From Methanospirillum hungatei JF-1 (GTDB lineage Archaea > Halobacteriota > Methanomicrobia > Methanomicrobiales > Methanospirillaceae): a stretch of 64,000 bases of DNA. The notes under the pieces were generated by a model. The model ran no database searches. It was not told the origin of the DNA and saw only the letters and a list, made by a program, of their open reading frames with translations. Location of the stretch: NCBI RefSeq assembly GCF_000013445.1, contig NC_007796.1, positions 2,454,936 to 2,518,935 of the forward strand, in the 5' to 3' direction. Shown here piece after piece: positions 54,821 through 63,398 of this stretch; position 1 is the first letter of the stretch, and each line of letters opens with the position of its first letter. The position numbers were made by a program, and so were the translations under genes.

Positions 54821-55219
54821 TCACACAATAATGGTGGCCATAGAGCCGATACGGGGGTACCGGATTGCGACTTCACGGGCTACCGGGCCTTTTATTTCAG
54901 TTCCCCTTGGTTCGTTCTTGTCATCGACAACAACGACTGCATTATCCTCAAAGCTGAGACGAAGACCACTTGGACGGCGAATCTCTTTCTTCTGACGGAT
55001 AACGACAGCACGGACAAGTTTTCTCCGCATGTCAGGGGTTCCCTTCTTTACTGAGACGGTTGCAATATCGGCAAGACCGAGCTTGGGCTGACGACGACGG
55101 ACACCATGGTATCCGAAGACAGACACAACCTGAACAACACGTGCTCCGGTGTTGTCTGCACAGGTGAGCTTTGTTCCGGTACTGACTGCACGGGGGACCT
55201 TTATCCCAAGACCCTTCAT
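54821..55219 (-). CDS. rpl14: Ribosomal protein uL14
   Basis: The 132-residue protein has [20 protein letters not shown] and [21 protein letters not shown], the L14 core that contacts the small subunit at a bridge. It overlaps rps17 by 4 bases. Confidence 0.97.
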   Translation of the reverse strand: MKGLGIKVPRAVSTGTKLTCADNTGARVVQVVSVFGYHGVRRRQPKLGLADIATVSVKKGTPDMRRKLVRAVVIRQKKEIRRPSGLRLSFEDNAVVVVDDKNEPRGTEIKGPVAREVAIRYPRIGSMATIIV

Positions 55220-55542
55220 GCCCGGTTCACCTCAACAACTACGTAGGTTTTTGTCTTGGAGAGCGGTCTGCACTCTGCTATACTAACCATGTCACCAACC
55301 CGTGCATGCAGGCATGGGGGATTGTGTGCATGGATTTTTGAACTCCGTTTCTCGTATCGCTGATATTTTCTGACAAAATGGAGGTAGTCCCGCTGAACTA
55401 CAACCGATCCTGTCATCTTATCGCTCACGACCTTGCCGGTGATCACCTGGCCGCGCACCGGCAAGGTGCCGTGAAACGGGCAGTTTACGTCACTGCAGTC
55501 CTTTTCCGGGACCGGGACGTTTAATCCGATATCTCTTGCCAT
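55216..55542 (-). CDS. rps17: Ribosomal protein uS17
   Basis: The 108-residue archaeal S17 has [27 protein letters not shown]-type OB-fold core and ends [13 protein letters not shown]. The N-terminal extension with a Cys pair (DCSDVNC) is typical of archaeal S17. It is 9 bases downstream of rnp1. Confidence 0.97.
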   Translation of the reverse strand: MARDIGLNVPVPEKDCSDVNCPFHGTLPVRGQVITGKVVSDKMTGSVVVQRDYLHFVRKYQRYEKRSSKIHAHNPPCLHARVGDMVSIAECRPLSKTKTYVVVEVNRA

Positions 55543-55551
55543 TATGAGCCT

Positions 55552-55827
55552 CTATCTCTTGATTCGCATGTTGATGCGTTTCTCAGGTGCCATGTCGAGC
55601 ACCGCACCGGTTACATCCACACGTTTTCCTGAAGGAAGGGTGAACCGGAAGATTACTCCCTTTTTTGCCACCTTTTTCACTCCGGTCCCGGTTTTTACAA
55701 AGACCATATGTCTGGTCTCACGAACAACCAGGCCGGAGATTCCGTTCAGGTACTGATTTTGTGCTTGTTCCACCCTGACATCCAGTCCGGTCAGTTCATG
55801 CCGGAGGATGTTCTGCGGGGTGATCAT
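55552..55827 (-). CDS. rnp1: Ribonuclease P protein component 1 (Rpp29)
   Basis: The 91-residue protein is the archaeal Pop4/Rpp29 subunit of RNase P, which matures tRNA 5' ends. It has GISGLVVRETRHMVFVKT and PSGKRVDVTGAVLDMAPEKR. It overlaps rpl29 by 4 bases, its usual archaeal place. The translation factor eIF1/SUI1, which lies beside rnp1 in many archaea, is absent here. Confidence 0.95.
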   Translation of the reverse strand: MITPQNILRHELTGLDVRVEQAQNQYLNGISGLVVRETRHMVFVKTGTGVKKVAKKGVIFRFTLPSGKRVDVTGAVLDMAPEKRINMRIKR

Positions 55828-56027
55828 GCATGCATTCTACGGTTCTGCTCGGTTTTCATCCGGGCGATGGTCCGGCGGATTTCACGAATCCGACCTGCAT
55901 TTTCCGTGGAACCTCCGGCACTGACTTTTCCATGGTATTGGATCAGTTCCATCCGGAGTTTGTCAACCTGTTCAACAAGTTCTACATCAGAGAGCTGTGA
56001 AACATCCCGTGCACGGAAGATTGCCAT
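55824..56027 (-). CDS. rpl29: Ribosomal protein uL29
   Basis: The 67-residue protein is an L29 helical hairpin with MAIFRARDVSQLSDVELVEQ and AGRIREIRRTIARMKTEQNR. It lines the polypeptide exit and docks chaperones and SRP. It begins directly after the rps3 stop. Confidence 0.96.
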   Translation of the reverse strand: MAIFRARDVSQLSDVELVEQVDKLRMELIQYHGKVSAGGSTENAGRIREIRRTIARMKTEQNRRMHA

Positions 56028-56741
56028 TTACTCTTCCTCCATGAAGTCATCAGGCTCATTGACGATTGCATCAAGATCCAGATCTTCCTCGTCATATTCA
56101 GAGGGGATTCTGGTGATATGAGCCATATTCCGCTGTTTCTTGGTGACTGCTGCAGTAACCTCGAAGTGGTCAGGAAGCTGTGCACCCGGTGGAATAAGGC
56201 GGACCTGAACACCAATGACACCCAGTTTCTTGATAGCAACTGCGTATCCCTTGTCAACCAGTGTGTTCACCGGATCACCGGAATGCTTGATGTATCCTTC
56301 AGTGAACTTCTGAACACGACCACGTGCTCCGGTAAGCTTACCGGATATGACAACCTCACATCCGAGTGCGCCGGAATCCATAATACGGCGGAGTGTTGAA
56401 GACCCTGCCTTTCTGAAATACCAGCCGCGTTCAAGAGCACTTGCGAGCCGCTCAGCCATTATCTGTGCATTCAGGTTAGGATTGTCAACCTGCTGAACCT
56501 CAATCTGGGGAGATTCGACGCCATATGTAGTTGCAAGATCCTGCGTCAGGGTTCTGACAACCTTTCCGCCTTTACCGATAACAATACCCGGCTTTTCAGC
56601 AAAGATCGTCACCTGAGTTCCGAGAGGGGTCCGGATAAGATCCATGCCACCATATCCTGCACGTTTCAGTTCATGACCAAGGTGCCTTTCAACACGGACT
56701 TTCCTGACACCGTCTGCAACAAATTTTCGTTCTACTGCCAC
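56028..56741 (-). CDS. rps3: Ribosomal protein uS3
   Basis: The 237-residue protein has a KH domain ([22 protein letters not shown]) and an acidic archaeal C-terminus ([19 protein letters not shown]). I start at GTG 56741 ([11 protein letters not shown]), which follows GGAGG by 9 bases; the frame to 56777 has no such site. It begins 4 bases after the rpl22 stop. Confidence 0.95.
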   Translation of the reverse strand: MAVERKFVADGVRKVRVERHLGHELKRAGYGGMDLIRTPLGTQVTIFAEKPGIVIGKGGKVVRTLTQDLATTYGVESPQIEVQQVDNPNLNAQIMAERLASALERGWYFRKAGSSTLRRIMDSGALGCEVVISGKLTGARGRVQKFTEGYIKHSGDPVNTLVDKGYAVAIKKLGVIGVQVRLIPPGAQLPDHFEVTAAVTKKQRNMAHITRIPSEYDEEDLDLDAIVNEPDDFMEEE

Positions 56742-56745
56742 ACTA

Positions 56746-57210
56746 TCAAGCCTCCTGCTCGCGGACGACCAGCTCAATATTCACCGTCTGGCGGTCTTTC
56801 GGAGTTGCACGTCCCATTGCACGTGGCATAAAACTCCTTCTTCTGATGCCGCGGTTTGCAGATACATGGACGATCCTGAGCTGATCCCCTTCAAGTCCGT
56901 TGTATTCTGCATTCTTGCGGACATTGTTCAGCAGCCGGAGATAGACGCGGCTTGCTTTCTGTGGGTACCGGCCGGCATCCCAGCCGACAAGACCCTTCCG
57001 GTGAGGAACATTCCGGTTAAACCGCTTGAACGGAATTGGTTTCTGAAGTGCAACGACACCCTCAAGGTATGCAGCTGCATCATCAAGCTTCATGCCCCTG
57101 ATAAAACCTGCAATTTCAATTGCATGCTTTGGGGAGATCGGAGCTTCGTTCACGCGTCCCCGGGCAATATCCTTCCCGGTTACCTGGTTTGAATAATCAA
57201 ATCTGGCCAT
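56746..57210 (-). CDS. rpl22: Ribosomal protein uL22
   Basis: The 154-residue archaeal L22 has [45 protein letters not shown] and [24 protein letters not shown]. The ATG at 57210 (MARFDYSNQ) matches the family N-terminus; an in-frame ATG 3 codons earlier is less likely. It is close after rps19. Confidence 0.96.
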
Positions 57211-57215
57211 ATTCA

Positions 57216-57629
57216 TCACTTCAGCGGAACGAACTTACTCGACCTGGTTGCACCAATACCGGCTGAACCGTGGGTAACCCGCCTTCTGGTTAATGCAAAC
57301 TCTCCAAGATAATGAAACACTGATTCCGGCTGGAGTTCTACGCGGATAAACTCCTTCCCATTGTAGATCTCAATTTCACGACCGATCATCTCAGGGAGAA
57401 TGATCATATCGCGCTGGTGAGTTCTGATTCTCGATCCATTGCTGCGGATATCAGAGAGGAGTTTCTCTTCACCGATAGTCCAGCCACGGAGAACTTTACG
57501 CCGTGCACGGGAGGGCATGACAGGAAGCAGGTCCTCCAGACTCATTGCACGGAGTTCGTCGATCTTGTAGCCATGGTAGGTAAATTCCTCCTTCCGTCGT
57601 GGCAGTTTCTTCTGTACCTTCTTTGCCAT
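57216..57629 (-). CDS. rps19: Ribosomal protein uS19
   Basis: The 137-residue protein has [23 protein letters not shown] and [21 protein letters not shown], ending [15 protein letters not shown] 57629 follows GGAGGTGA by 5 bases and is preferred to a GTG three codons upstream. Confidence 0.97.
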
Positions 57630-57634
57630 CCCGT

Positions 57635-58345
57635 TCACCTCCTTCCAGTCCGCCGGGCAGCGATATGTCCAACCTTTCTACCCGGAGAGGTTCCACGGCT
57701 CACCGTCTTTGGTCTGCCAGCGTGCTGATGCCCTCCACCACCGAATGGATGGTCGATGACGTTCATGGCGAAACCTCTGACACGTGGCCAGTTGCTTGCA
57801 GTATTCTTCATCTTGTGGTACTTCTTACCGGCCTTTACGAACGGCTTTTCACTGCGTCCGCCACCAGCAACAATGCCAATGGTTGCACGGCACTGACCGT
57901 TGAACCATTTTGTTGAGCCACTTGGCATACGGACTGCAACACGTCCTTCCATCTTGTCAGTAACGGTTGCCTGCACACCACTTGCACGGACAAACTTGCC
58001 ACCGTCATTTGGATAGGCTTCAATATTGCATACTGAAGACCCGGTCGGTATTTCCTGAAGAGGAAGAGTGTTCCCGTTTCTGATCTCTGCATCAGCTCCC
58101 CAGGTCAGCACATCTCCGATACCCATACCCTCAGTGACCAGGACGTAGGTGTTTTCCCCGTCTGGAACGTCGACCAGGGCGATCGGGGTGTGACGTGCAG
58201 GGTCATGTTCAATATCGATGATCTTGTAGCTGACGGTCTCCCCTGCGCGACCCAGGTGTTTCAATGCTGCTTTGTACCGGTGTGAGGGTGCACGATATGT
58301 CGGGCCACCATGTCCACGACTCTGTGTAGTAATTCTATGTCCCAT
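57635..58345 (-). CDS. rpl2: Ribosomal protein uL2
   Basis: The 236-residue protein has [20 protein letters not shown] and the conserved [21 protein letters not shown] loop with the His near the peptidyl transferase centre. It is essential for subunit joining. It is 9 bases from rpl23 and just precedes rps19. Confidence 0.97.
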   Translation of the reverse strand: MGHRITTQSRGHGGPTYRAPSHRYKAALKHLGRAGETVSYKIIDIEHDPARHTPIALVDVPDGENTYVLVTEGMGIGDVLTWGADAEIRNGNTLPLQEIPTGSSVCNIEAYPNDGGKFVRASGVQATVTDKMEGRVAVRMPSGSTKWFNGQCRATIGIVAGGGRSEKPFVKAGKKYHKMKNTASNWPRVRGFAMNVIDHPFGGGGHQHAGRPKTVSRGTSPGRKVGHIAARRTGRR

Positions 58346-58354
58346 GCTGGCACC

Positions 58355-58603
58355 TCACATGATTCCAAGCCGGCTGAGAATCTCTTCAGCAGCTTTCGGG
58401 TTTGAAAAACTCACCATTGCTTTTTTCTCTCCCCGGTTGTTCATCAGGGTCCGGACACGGGTAACCGGCTGATCAAACATCTTCTCAATGGCTACCTTGA
58501 TCTGGCCCTTGGATGCTTTCCGGTCAACAATAAACTGCAGCTGACCGTCACGCTCAACGATCATGCTCGCCTTTTCTGTTGCATATGGATATTTCAGTAT
58601 CAT
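58355..58603 (-). CDS. rpl23: Ribosomal protein uL23
   Basis: The 82-residue archaeal L23 has LKYPYATEKASMIVERDGQLQF and VTRVRTLMNNRGEKKAMVSF. It sits at the exit tunnel and contacts SRP and Sec. Its start touches the rpl4 stop. Confidence 0.97.
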   Translation of the reverse strand: MILKYPYATEKASMIVERDGQLQFIVDRKASKGQIKVAIEKMFDQPVTRVRTLMNNRGEKKAMVSFSNPKAAEEILSRLGIM

Positions 58604-59352
58604 TACTGCTCGCCTCCGAGTTTTCTGACTGCATCTTCAGTCCAGAGGGTAAGGCGGGCTGAATGCGTACCTGGTGCCAGAAGTTCAACATTCAGGTTGT
58701 CAACAAGGCACACATCCACTCCGGCAAGATTTCTTGCTGCACGGAGCCGTTCTTTTCCGGTAACGATAAGAAGACTCTTTCGCTGTTTATACCGGCGGCC
58801 ACGAAGCTTTCCACGACCTGCACGAACTTTTCGGGAGCGTTCTGCACGCTCAACATCCCCGTAAACACCAACGGCACGGAGTGCTGCGATTACTTCCTTT
58901 GTCTTCTTCAGGGATTCAAAGTCGCCGGAAAGGACATAGGGAAGTGAACCGGTGAATACATGACCCCGGGAACGGACCAGTTCGGGAGATATCGTTGCGG
59001 CTATTGCAGAGTTAAGAGCTTTTCGTTTCTCTTTCTGGTTGATGTTCCGAATCAGAACCTTCTCAACTTTTGGCGGATGTGCTTCACGTCCACCTTTTGC
59101 CTGTGGGACTTTTGCTGCGCGAGAACTGTTTTTCAGACGCGGAACATGTGATACACCACGACCACTCCCCCAGCCGACTGCTGAGGCAGTAATTCCTGCA
59201 TACACATATGCTCCGTGTGGCTGATAACGCCGGCTCTGCTGGGCGATTACCGCTTTTTTGATAAGATCAGGGCGAAATTCCGAGCTGAAGACCGGAGGAA
59301 GTTCAATCTCGTGTGCCACAGATCCGGTAAGTGTCAATACCTGTGCTTTCAT
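58603..59352 (-). CDS. rpl4: Ribosomal protein uL4
   Basis: The 249-residue protein has the extended tunnel loop ([20 protein letters not shown]) and [21 protein letters not shown]-like C-terminus ([16 protein letters not shown]). It is of archaeal/eukaryotic length. It begins 5 bases after rpl3. Confidence 0.97.
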   Translation of the reverse strand: MKAQVLTLTGSVAHEIELPPVFSSEFRPDLIKKAVIAQQSRRYQPHGAYVYAGITASAVGWGSGRGVSHVPRLKNSSRAAKVPQAKGGREAHPPKVEKVLIRNINQKEKRKALNSAIAATISPELVRSRGHVFTGSLPYVLSGDFESLKKTKEVIAALRAVGVYGDVERAERSRKVRAGRGKLRGRRYKQRKSLLIVTGKERLRAARNLAGVDVCLVDNLNVELLAPGTHSARLTLWTEDAVRKLGGEQ

Positions 59353-59357
59353 CTACT

Positions 59358-60371
59358 TCACCCCTGCTTGGACTCCAGGCTGATAAACCCGATAGTTGGC
59401 TCACGAATCTTGTGTTCTCCGAGGCGCATTGCATGCCGGATACGGACAAGACGCTTTGAAGGTCCGGGAACAGAACCCTTGATGAGAACATACCGTGCCC
59501 GCACTTCTCCGTAATTAATGAAACCGCCTTCCGGCGTGATTTCTGCTCCATCTTCTCCGATTTTAAGAAGGCGTTTGTTAAACTCAGTTCTCTGATGGTA
59601 TCCCATCTGACCCATCATCGGAACCTGCCAACGGACATGGTGCGGAGTCCATGGTCCAAGAGTTCCAACATGCCGCTCCTTCTTTCCACGGGAGTGCTTT
59701 CTCTTCCGAAGGTGAACACCCCAGCGCTTTACCGGACCCTGGGTTCCTTTTCCTTTCGTGATGGCAGTTACATCAGTATACTGACCGACTTTGAAGAGTG
59801 AACGGATATCAAAGTCCTTTCCAAGCATGGAGAGACCATATTCAAACCGCTCTGTCATGGAACCACCATCAATGCGGGTTTCCATGAGGTCCGGAACTTT
59901 CTTTGGAACACCGGTAAGAACGGAAGGACGAGTATACGTCAGCGCGACGACATCCACAATTTTGTCTGCTTCAAGTGCTTCGCGGATCTTCTTCTCTGCC
60001 TCTTCGCGTTTGTAGTTCTTTGAAAGGTTCAGTCTCCGGCTCAGTTCCTTGTCAAAGGAGTCAGCCCAGACTTCCGTCAGAACGTGGTTTCCATAGGTAT
60101 CATGGCGATAGACACGGATTGCGGCAACTCGCATATCCGGAACTTCGATGACCGTAACCGGTACCATGATATCTTTTCCCTCATTCGGGCTGTGGGCATG
60201 GTCATCGACCATAATGACATGAGTCATACCCACTTTGTATCCTGCAAAGCCCTGGAGTGCAGGTTCTCCCTGGTACGCGGGCCACGCATGATATTTTGGA
60301 ACCGGGCTTTTTGCCCTCTTCCTCGGGCTGTATGCCAGAGAACCCATGCGAGGTCTGTGAATTGTTGGCAT
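59358..60371 (-). CDS. rpl3: Ribosomal protein uL3
   Basis: The 337-residue protein opens the superoperon with [20 protein letters not shown] and has the conserved [20 protein letters not shown] and [13 protein letters not shown] loop near the peptidyl transferase centre. A weak GAAGGA lies about 15 bases before the start, and a small upstream frame ends right before it. Confidence 0.97.
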   Translation of the reverse strand: MPTIHRPRMGSLAYSPRKRAKSPVPKYHAWPAYQGEPALQGFAGYKVGMTHVIMVDDHAHSPNEGKDIMVPVTVIEVPDMRVAAIRVYRHDTYGNHVLTEVWADSFDKELSRRLNLSKNYKREEAEKKIREALEADKIVDVVALTYTRPSVLTGVPKKVPDLMETRIDGGSMTERFEYGLSMLGKDFDIRSLFKVGQYTDVTAITKGKGTQGPVKRWGVHLRKRKHSRGKKERHVGTLGPWTPHHVRWQVPMMGQMGYHQRTEFNKRLLKIGEDGAEITPEGGFINYGEVRARYVLIKGSVPGPSKRLVRIRHAMRLGEHKIREPTIGFISLESKQG

Positions 60372-60374
60372 GTA

Positions 60375-60569
60375 TCAATCAGTCCTTCTTTTCTGTATCT
60401 GGGGACACACCAGAATTCCGGTATGCTTCGATGCAGGAAAGAGACACGGGACATGAGCTGTATATGCGCTTTCGCCATAACTGCTGCATGCCGGACATAC
60501 GATCAGATCTCTTCCTACCTCATGGAGTTCCGTTTCGGATGTGCAGAATACTGCCAGAATGATCCTCAC
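60375..60569 (-). CDS. Possible small Cys-containing protein upstream of rpl3
   Basis: A GTG-started frame of 64 residues ends 3 bases before rpl3. It has IVCPACSSYGE and CLFPASK and ILVCPQ, giving five cysteines. I cannot tell whether it is translated; the plus strand has an equally open frame here. Low-confidence call based on position and the Cys pattern. Confidence 0.3.
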   Translation of the reverse strand: MRIILAVFCTSETELHEVGRDLIVCPACSSYGESAYTAHVPCLFPASKHTGILVCPQIQKRRTD

Positions 60570-60618
60570 ATGTGTAGACAGATCGGATTTGTATCATCCA
60601 GCGACCGGTCTCTCGTAA

Positions 60619-60666
60619 GATGCGTGATACTTCGGCTTATCCTGAAACCAGGATCCGGGCCGCATC
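60619..60666. repeat. Nested inverted repeats in the rpl3 leader
   Basis: Outer arms GATGCG (60619-60624) and CGCATC (60661-60666) enclose inner arms ATCCTG (60639-60644) and CAGGAT (60649-60654) around a four-base loop. On transcription in either direction this would fold into a stable hairpin. Confidence 0.4.
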
Positions 60667-60773
60667 GTCCACCCTTGCCGACATCACATCCCACTCTATC
60701 AGCCCATTGCAATTAAAGCAATTTTTGACCGCTTCATAGCTAAAAGAAGCCAGAATCAGTACATTCAGACAGT

Positions 60774-60791
60774 CAGGGAATCAAATCCCTG
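60774..60791. repeat. Hairpin CAGGGA-TCCCTG at the start of the rpl3 leader
   Basis: Six-base perfect arms with a 6-base loop (ATCAAA) lie about 10-25 bases downstream of the predicted transcription start on the minus strand. It could be a leader structure; it resembles a tRNA T-arm superficially, but no cloverleaf surrounds it. Confidence 0.35.
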
Positions 60792-60826
60792 CTATCGAGG
60801 CTTCCCTAATATTCATCAAAATGAGG

Positions 60827-60832
60827 TATAAA
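60827..60832 (-). promoter_or_regulatory. TATA-like box for the ribosomal operon leader
   Basis: On the minus strand the sequence reads AAATCTTTATACC, with a purine-rich BRE-like start. It lies just after the tfx stop and is the best promoter candidate for the rpl3 operon. Confidence 0.4.
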
Positions 60833-60845
60833 GATTTGGCTGTTA

Positions 60846-61250
60846 TTATTCAAAGTAGAGGTCACCATCATCTTTCAGGTACACCTCAATTTTTTCCCTG
60901 ACCAGCCGGGATTTATTTTTTTCAGGGATTTCTTCACGAATACGGTTCATCAGCTGAATATTATCATACCGGACCTTTATCCCCAGTTTTTCAGCTTCGT
61001 TATAGATCTTCTTTGAAGCCTCAAAAAGGTCAGAACCCTTATCTATTGTACAGAGATGGCGTGCATCCAGGCTGTAAAAAAAATCCAGAGTCTCACGCGC
61101 CCGCTTGATATTCTCCATCGCAGACTTCTCTATAGTGCAGATATTTGCCTTTGAAGTCCGGATAATATCAGCAATCTGCTGCTGGGTAAGACCAGATCTT
61201 CGGTACCTGAGTACCTCCTTCTGCCGGTCTGTAAGTAACCCTTCTTTCAT
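60846..61250 (-). CDS. tfx: Tfx-family DNA-binding protein
   Basis: Tfx of Methanothermobacter binds downstream of the fmdECB promoter (molybdenum formylmethanofuran dehydrogenase). The 134-residue protein has the characteristic N-terminal helix-turn-helix LTDRQKEVLRYRRSGLTQQQIADIIRTSKANICTIE and a basic C-terminal half ending in DDGDLYFE. It reads away from mtd and towards the ribosomal operon. Regulation of mtd or fmd by it is plausible but inferred from the known homologue and adjacency. Confidence 0.9.
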   Translation of the reverse strand: MKEGLLTDRQKEVLRYRRSGLTQQQIADIIRTSKANICTIEKSAMENIKRARETLDFFYSLDARHLCTIDKGSDLFEASKKIYNEAEKLGIKVRYDNIQLMNRIREEIPEKNKSRLVREKIEVYLKDDGDLYFE

Positions 61251-61392
61251 AAATTCAGTTGATCACTAAAAATTTAAACTGGTTTCGTTAACCTGCTCAA
61301 TAATAAACAAATGTTAATCCAAACATCCCTTCCTTTTTAAATAAAATATAACACGCGCCATATGAGGTATTTTGGTAAAAATCGATTTCACA

Positions 61393-61402
61393 ATATTTAT
61401 TA
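61393..61402 (+). promoter_or_regulatory. TATA-like element for mtd
   Basis: ATATTTATTA lies in an AT-rich stretch about 45 bases ahead of the mtd start, within the 194-base gap between tfx and mtd. A half-site TTTCACAATA overlaps it, sharing a half with the nadA palindrome. Weak call. Confidence 0.3.
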
Positions 61403-61444
61403 TGATATTTTGTCAAAGTATCGTTGAACACACGAAGGTGTAGT

Positions 61445-62287
61445 ATGGTTGTAAAAGTAGGAATTGCAAAACTCGGAAATATTGCCAGCGGCGTTATGGC
61501 AGAACTTCTCCTCGATGAGCGTGCAGACCGTGAAGATATGCAGACCTTCATGGCAACATCCGGTACCAAGCTTCAGCCTGAAGATATCGACCGTGTTGTT
61601 ACCAACATGAAGGCATGGGGTCCGGACTTCTGCATTGTCGTCTCACCAAACGGAGTTCTCCCAGGTCCAAAGGGCGCACGTGAAGCACTTGCAGCTGCAG
61701 GTATCCCATGTGTTGTCATTACCGACGATATCACCACCAAGAAGGAAGAATGGGAAGCACTGAAGGCAAGCGAATTTGGATACGTCATCATGAAGGGTGA
61801 CTCCATGATTGGTGCACGCCGTGAATTCCTTGACCCCATCGAAATGGCTGACTACAACGGAAACCTCATCAAAGTACTCTCCATTACCGGAGCATTCCGC
61901 AAACTTCAGGTTGCCCTCGATGAAGTCATCGACCAGGTAAAAGCAGGAAAGAAGGGCAAGGACCTTGCACTCCCCAAGCTCGTCATGACATCAGACAAGG
62001 CTGTTGAAGGCGAATTCAGCAACCCATATGCATATGCCAAGGCCCGTGCAGCATACGAAATCGCGCAGGCAGTAGCCGGTGTCAATGTCAAGGGTTGTTT
62101 CATGACCAAGGGCTTTGAGAACTACACCCCAATCGTTGCATCCGCACATGAGATGATGCGCCAGGCAATGCTCCTCTGTGAAGAAGCACGCGAGATGGAA
62201 AAGGCAACTGACGCTGTCATCCGCAAGCCGCACAAGAACGATGGAACCCGGGTTGCAAAGAAGACCCTCATCAGCAAACCAGAGTAA
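61445..62287 (+). CDS. mtd: F420-dependent methylenetetrahydromethanopterin dehydrogenase
   Basis: Mtd reduces methenyl-tetrahydromethanopterin to the methylene form with F420H2, a central step of methanogenesis in the cytoplasm. The 280-residue protein starts [28 protein letters not shown] and has [23 protein letters not shown]. Length and sequence fit hydrogenotrophic methanogens. ATG 61445 is preceded by GGTG at good spacing. Codon use is strongly biased to frequent codons, as expected for an abundant enzyme. A terminator follows. Confidence 0.98.
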   Translation: MVVKVGIAKLGNIASGVMAELLLDERADREDMQTFMATSGTKLQPEDIDRVVTNMKAWGPDFCIVVSPNGVLPGPKGAREALAAAGIPCVVITDDITTKKEEWEALKASEFGYVIMKGDSMIGARREFLDPIEMADYNGNLIKVLSITGAFRKLQVALDEVIDQVKAGKKGKDLALPKLVMTSDKAVEGEFSNPYAYAKARAAYEIAQAVAGVNVKGCFMTKGFENYTPIVASAHEMMRQAMLLCEEAREMEKATDAVIRKPHKNDGTRVAKKTLISKPE

Positions 62288-62291
62288 ATTA

Positions 62292-62313
62292 AACCCTTAC
62301 GGGTTCTTTTTTT
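62292..62313 (+). terminator. mtd terminator hairpin
   Basis: Arms AACCC and GGGTT with loop TTAC are followed by CTTTTTTT, directly after the mtd stop. It lies between mtd and the convergent GalT-like gene. Confidence 0.75.
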
Positions 62314-62320
62314 CCCTGAT

Positions 62321-63253
62321 TTACGCACCATTATTCGTACGCCACAGCCCACCGAGATCTTCCGGTAAAGTCAGAATGACCGGTTCAAGATGAAGTTTTT
62401 CCATAAAAGCCGTGTCAGATGTTGAAAGCGAATTGGGATTTATGCGTGCTATGAGAATGGCAAATGCAGAAAAAAAGTTACGTTGATTCTCCTGCCCGAA
62501 GAAAACAGACAAATTCCAAGCCCCATGACCGATATCCTGATAGAAATCAAGAACACGGACGAGGTCATCAGAAAATGAACGAACCGATTTTTTAAAATCT
62601 GACACGGTTACACCAGGAAGGACACACCGTATCTCCTTTTCTCCGACCGGAACAGGATGAGCATACCAGAAAAGATTCAATCCATCCAGAAATCGTTTCG
62701 AGGTTACTTCATGCGAACAGAGATCAGACCACCAGGAACGGGCATGCTTCTGAAAATAATCCCGTGAACCCTCGAGATACTTCATCGGAAGAGTATCAGG
62801 AACAGGATCAGCAAGACCCTGGAGATGAGGGTGAGGAAGTGATGCACCGGCGGAGGGGAGAAAATTCCAGTTTATTGAGACATATCCGGATCGATTTTCC
62901 AGGATCTGTATCTGGGCCATGAGCGCATCATGAATCTGATCACAGGTGAAGGAGCGGACCTGGTGCTCCCTGGTCATCACAGTGACAATGTGATATGATG
63001 CGAAGGGATAGAGGTTCGGGAATGTTATGCTCTCACCAATAATCAGGCGGGAACCATCAGGAAACACCGGCGTTACTTCAGTTACAAGACCCTGACAAAA
63101 GGGACACCCTTCTGAAGAATAAACCGGAATATCTGGGACTCCGATACCGCGTTTCAAGCGCTCCGGACAGATGCGTGATCTCATACCGGTGAGAGAATCA
63201 GTCCTGAACTCAATAAATCCGCTATCGTGTTCATGGCGACTGGTCAGAAACAT
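62321..63253 (-). CDS. Galactose-1-phosphate uridylyltransferase-like (HIT superfamily)
   Basis: The 310-residue protein has a Cys50-Pro-Phe-Cys53 zinc pair (EGCPFCQG) and the HPHLQ motif at 141-145, whose middle His is the nucleotidylation nucleophile. Family members exchange UMP between hexose-1-phosphate and UDP-sugars. Its exact sugar substrate is unknown; it may act in cell-surface glycan or nucleotide-sugar supply. It is a single gene convergent with mtd. Confidence 0.88.
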   Translation of the reverse strand: MFLTSRHEHDSGFIEFRTDSLTGMRSRICPERLKRGIGVPDIPVYSSEGCPFCQGLVTEVTPVFPDGSRLIIGESITFPNLYPFASYHIVTVMTREHQVRSFTCDQIHDALMAQIQILENRSGYVSINWNFLPSAGASLPHPHLQGLADPVPDTLPMKYLEGSRDYFQKHARSWWSDLCSHEVTSKRFLDGLNLFWYAHPVPVGEKEIRCVLPGVTVSDFKKSVRSFSDDLVRVLDFYQDIGHGAWNLSVFFGQENQRNFFSAFAILIARINPNSLSTSDTAFMEKLHLEPVILTLPEDLGGLWRTNNGA

Positions 63254-63398
63254 TTCATCTTCCCAATATCCCCTATGAGGATATCAGTTTTACCCTGATC
63301 CAGGAGCCGAGTACATATTCAGCACAATGAATTTTCAAAGAATTATCTAACGATACAGACAGGCACAGGGCGATTAAAAAAAGATATGGTATATGATT

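Larger units (their letters stand above)
60372..60845. other. Long leader between Tfx and the ribosomal operon
   Basis: On the minus strand, a TATA-like TTTATA at 60827-60832 would begin a transcript near 60800, leaving about 430 bases before rpl3. It carries two inverted repeats (60774-60791 and 60619-60666) and two short overlapping frames that end just before rpl3: one of about 42 codons (VGCDVGKGGRCGPDPGF...) and a 64-codon one (60569 to 60375) with CPACSSYGE. No standard RNA gene was recognised. It could hold a small protein, a regulatory leader or a small RNA. Confidence 0.45.

Noticed and set aside
60084-60716. 210-residue plus-strand frame antisense to the rpl3 start
   Set aside because: Its first half is the shadow of rpl3, and its composition is not protein-like; the L3 gene on the other strand is certain.
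60774-60791. tRNA T-arm-like hairpin
   Set aside because: No acceptor, D or anticodon arm could be built around it.
60372-60800. SRP RNA or RNase P RNA in the rpl3 leader
   Set aside because: The conserved SRP helix 8 motif and the RNase P core sequences were not found.
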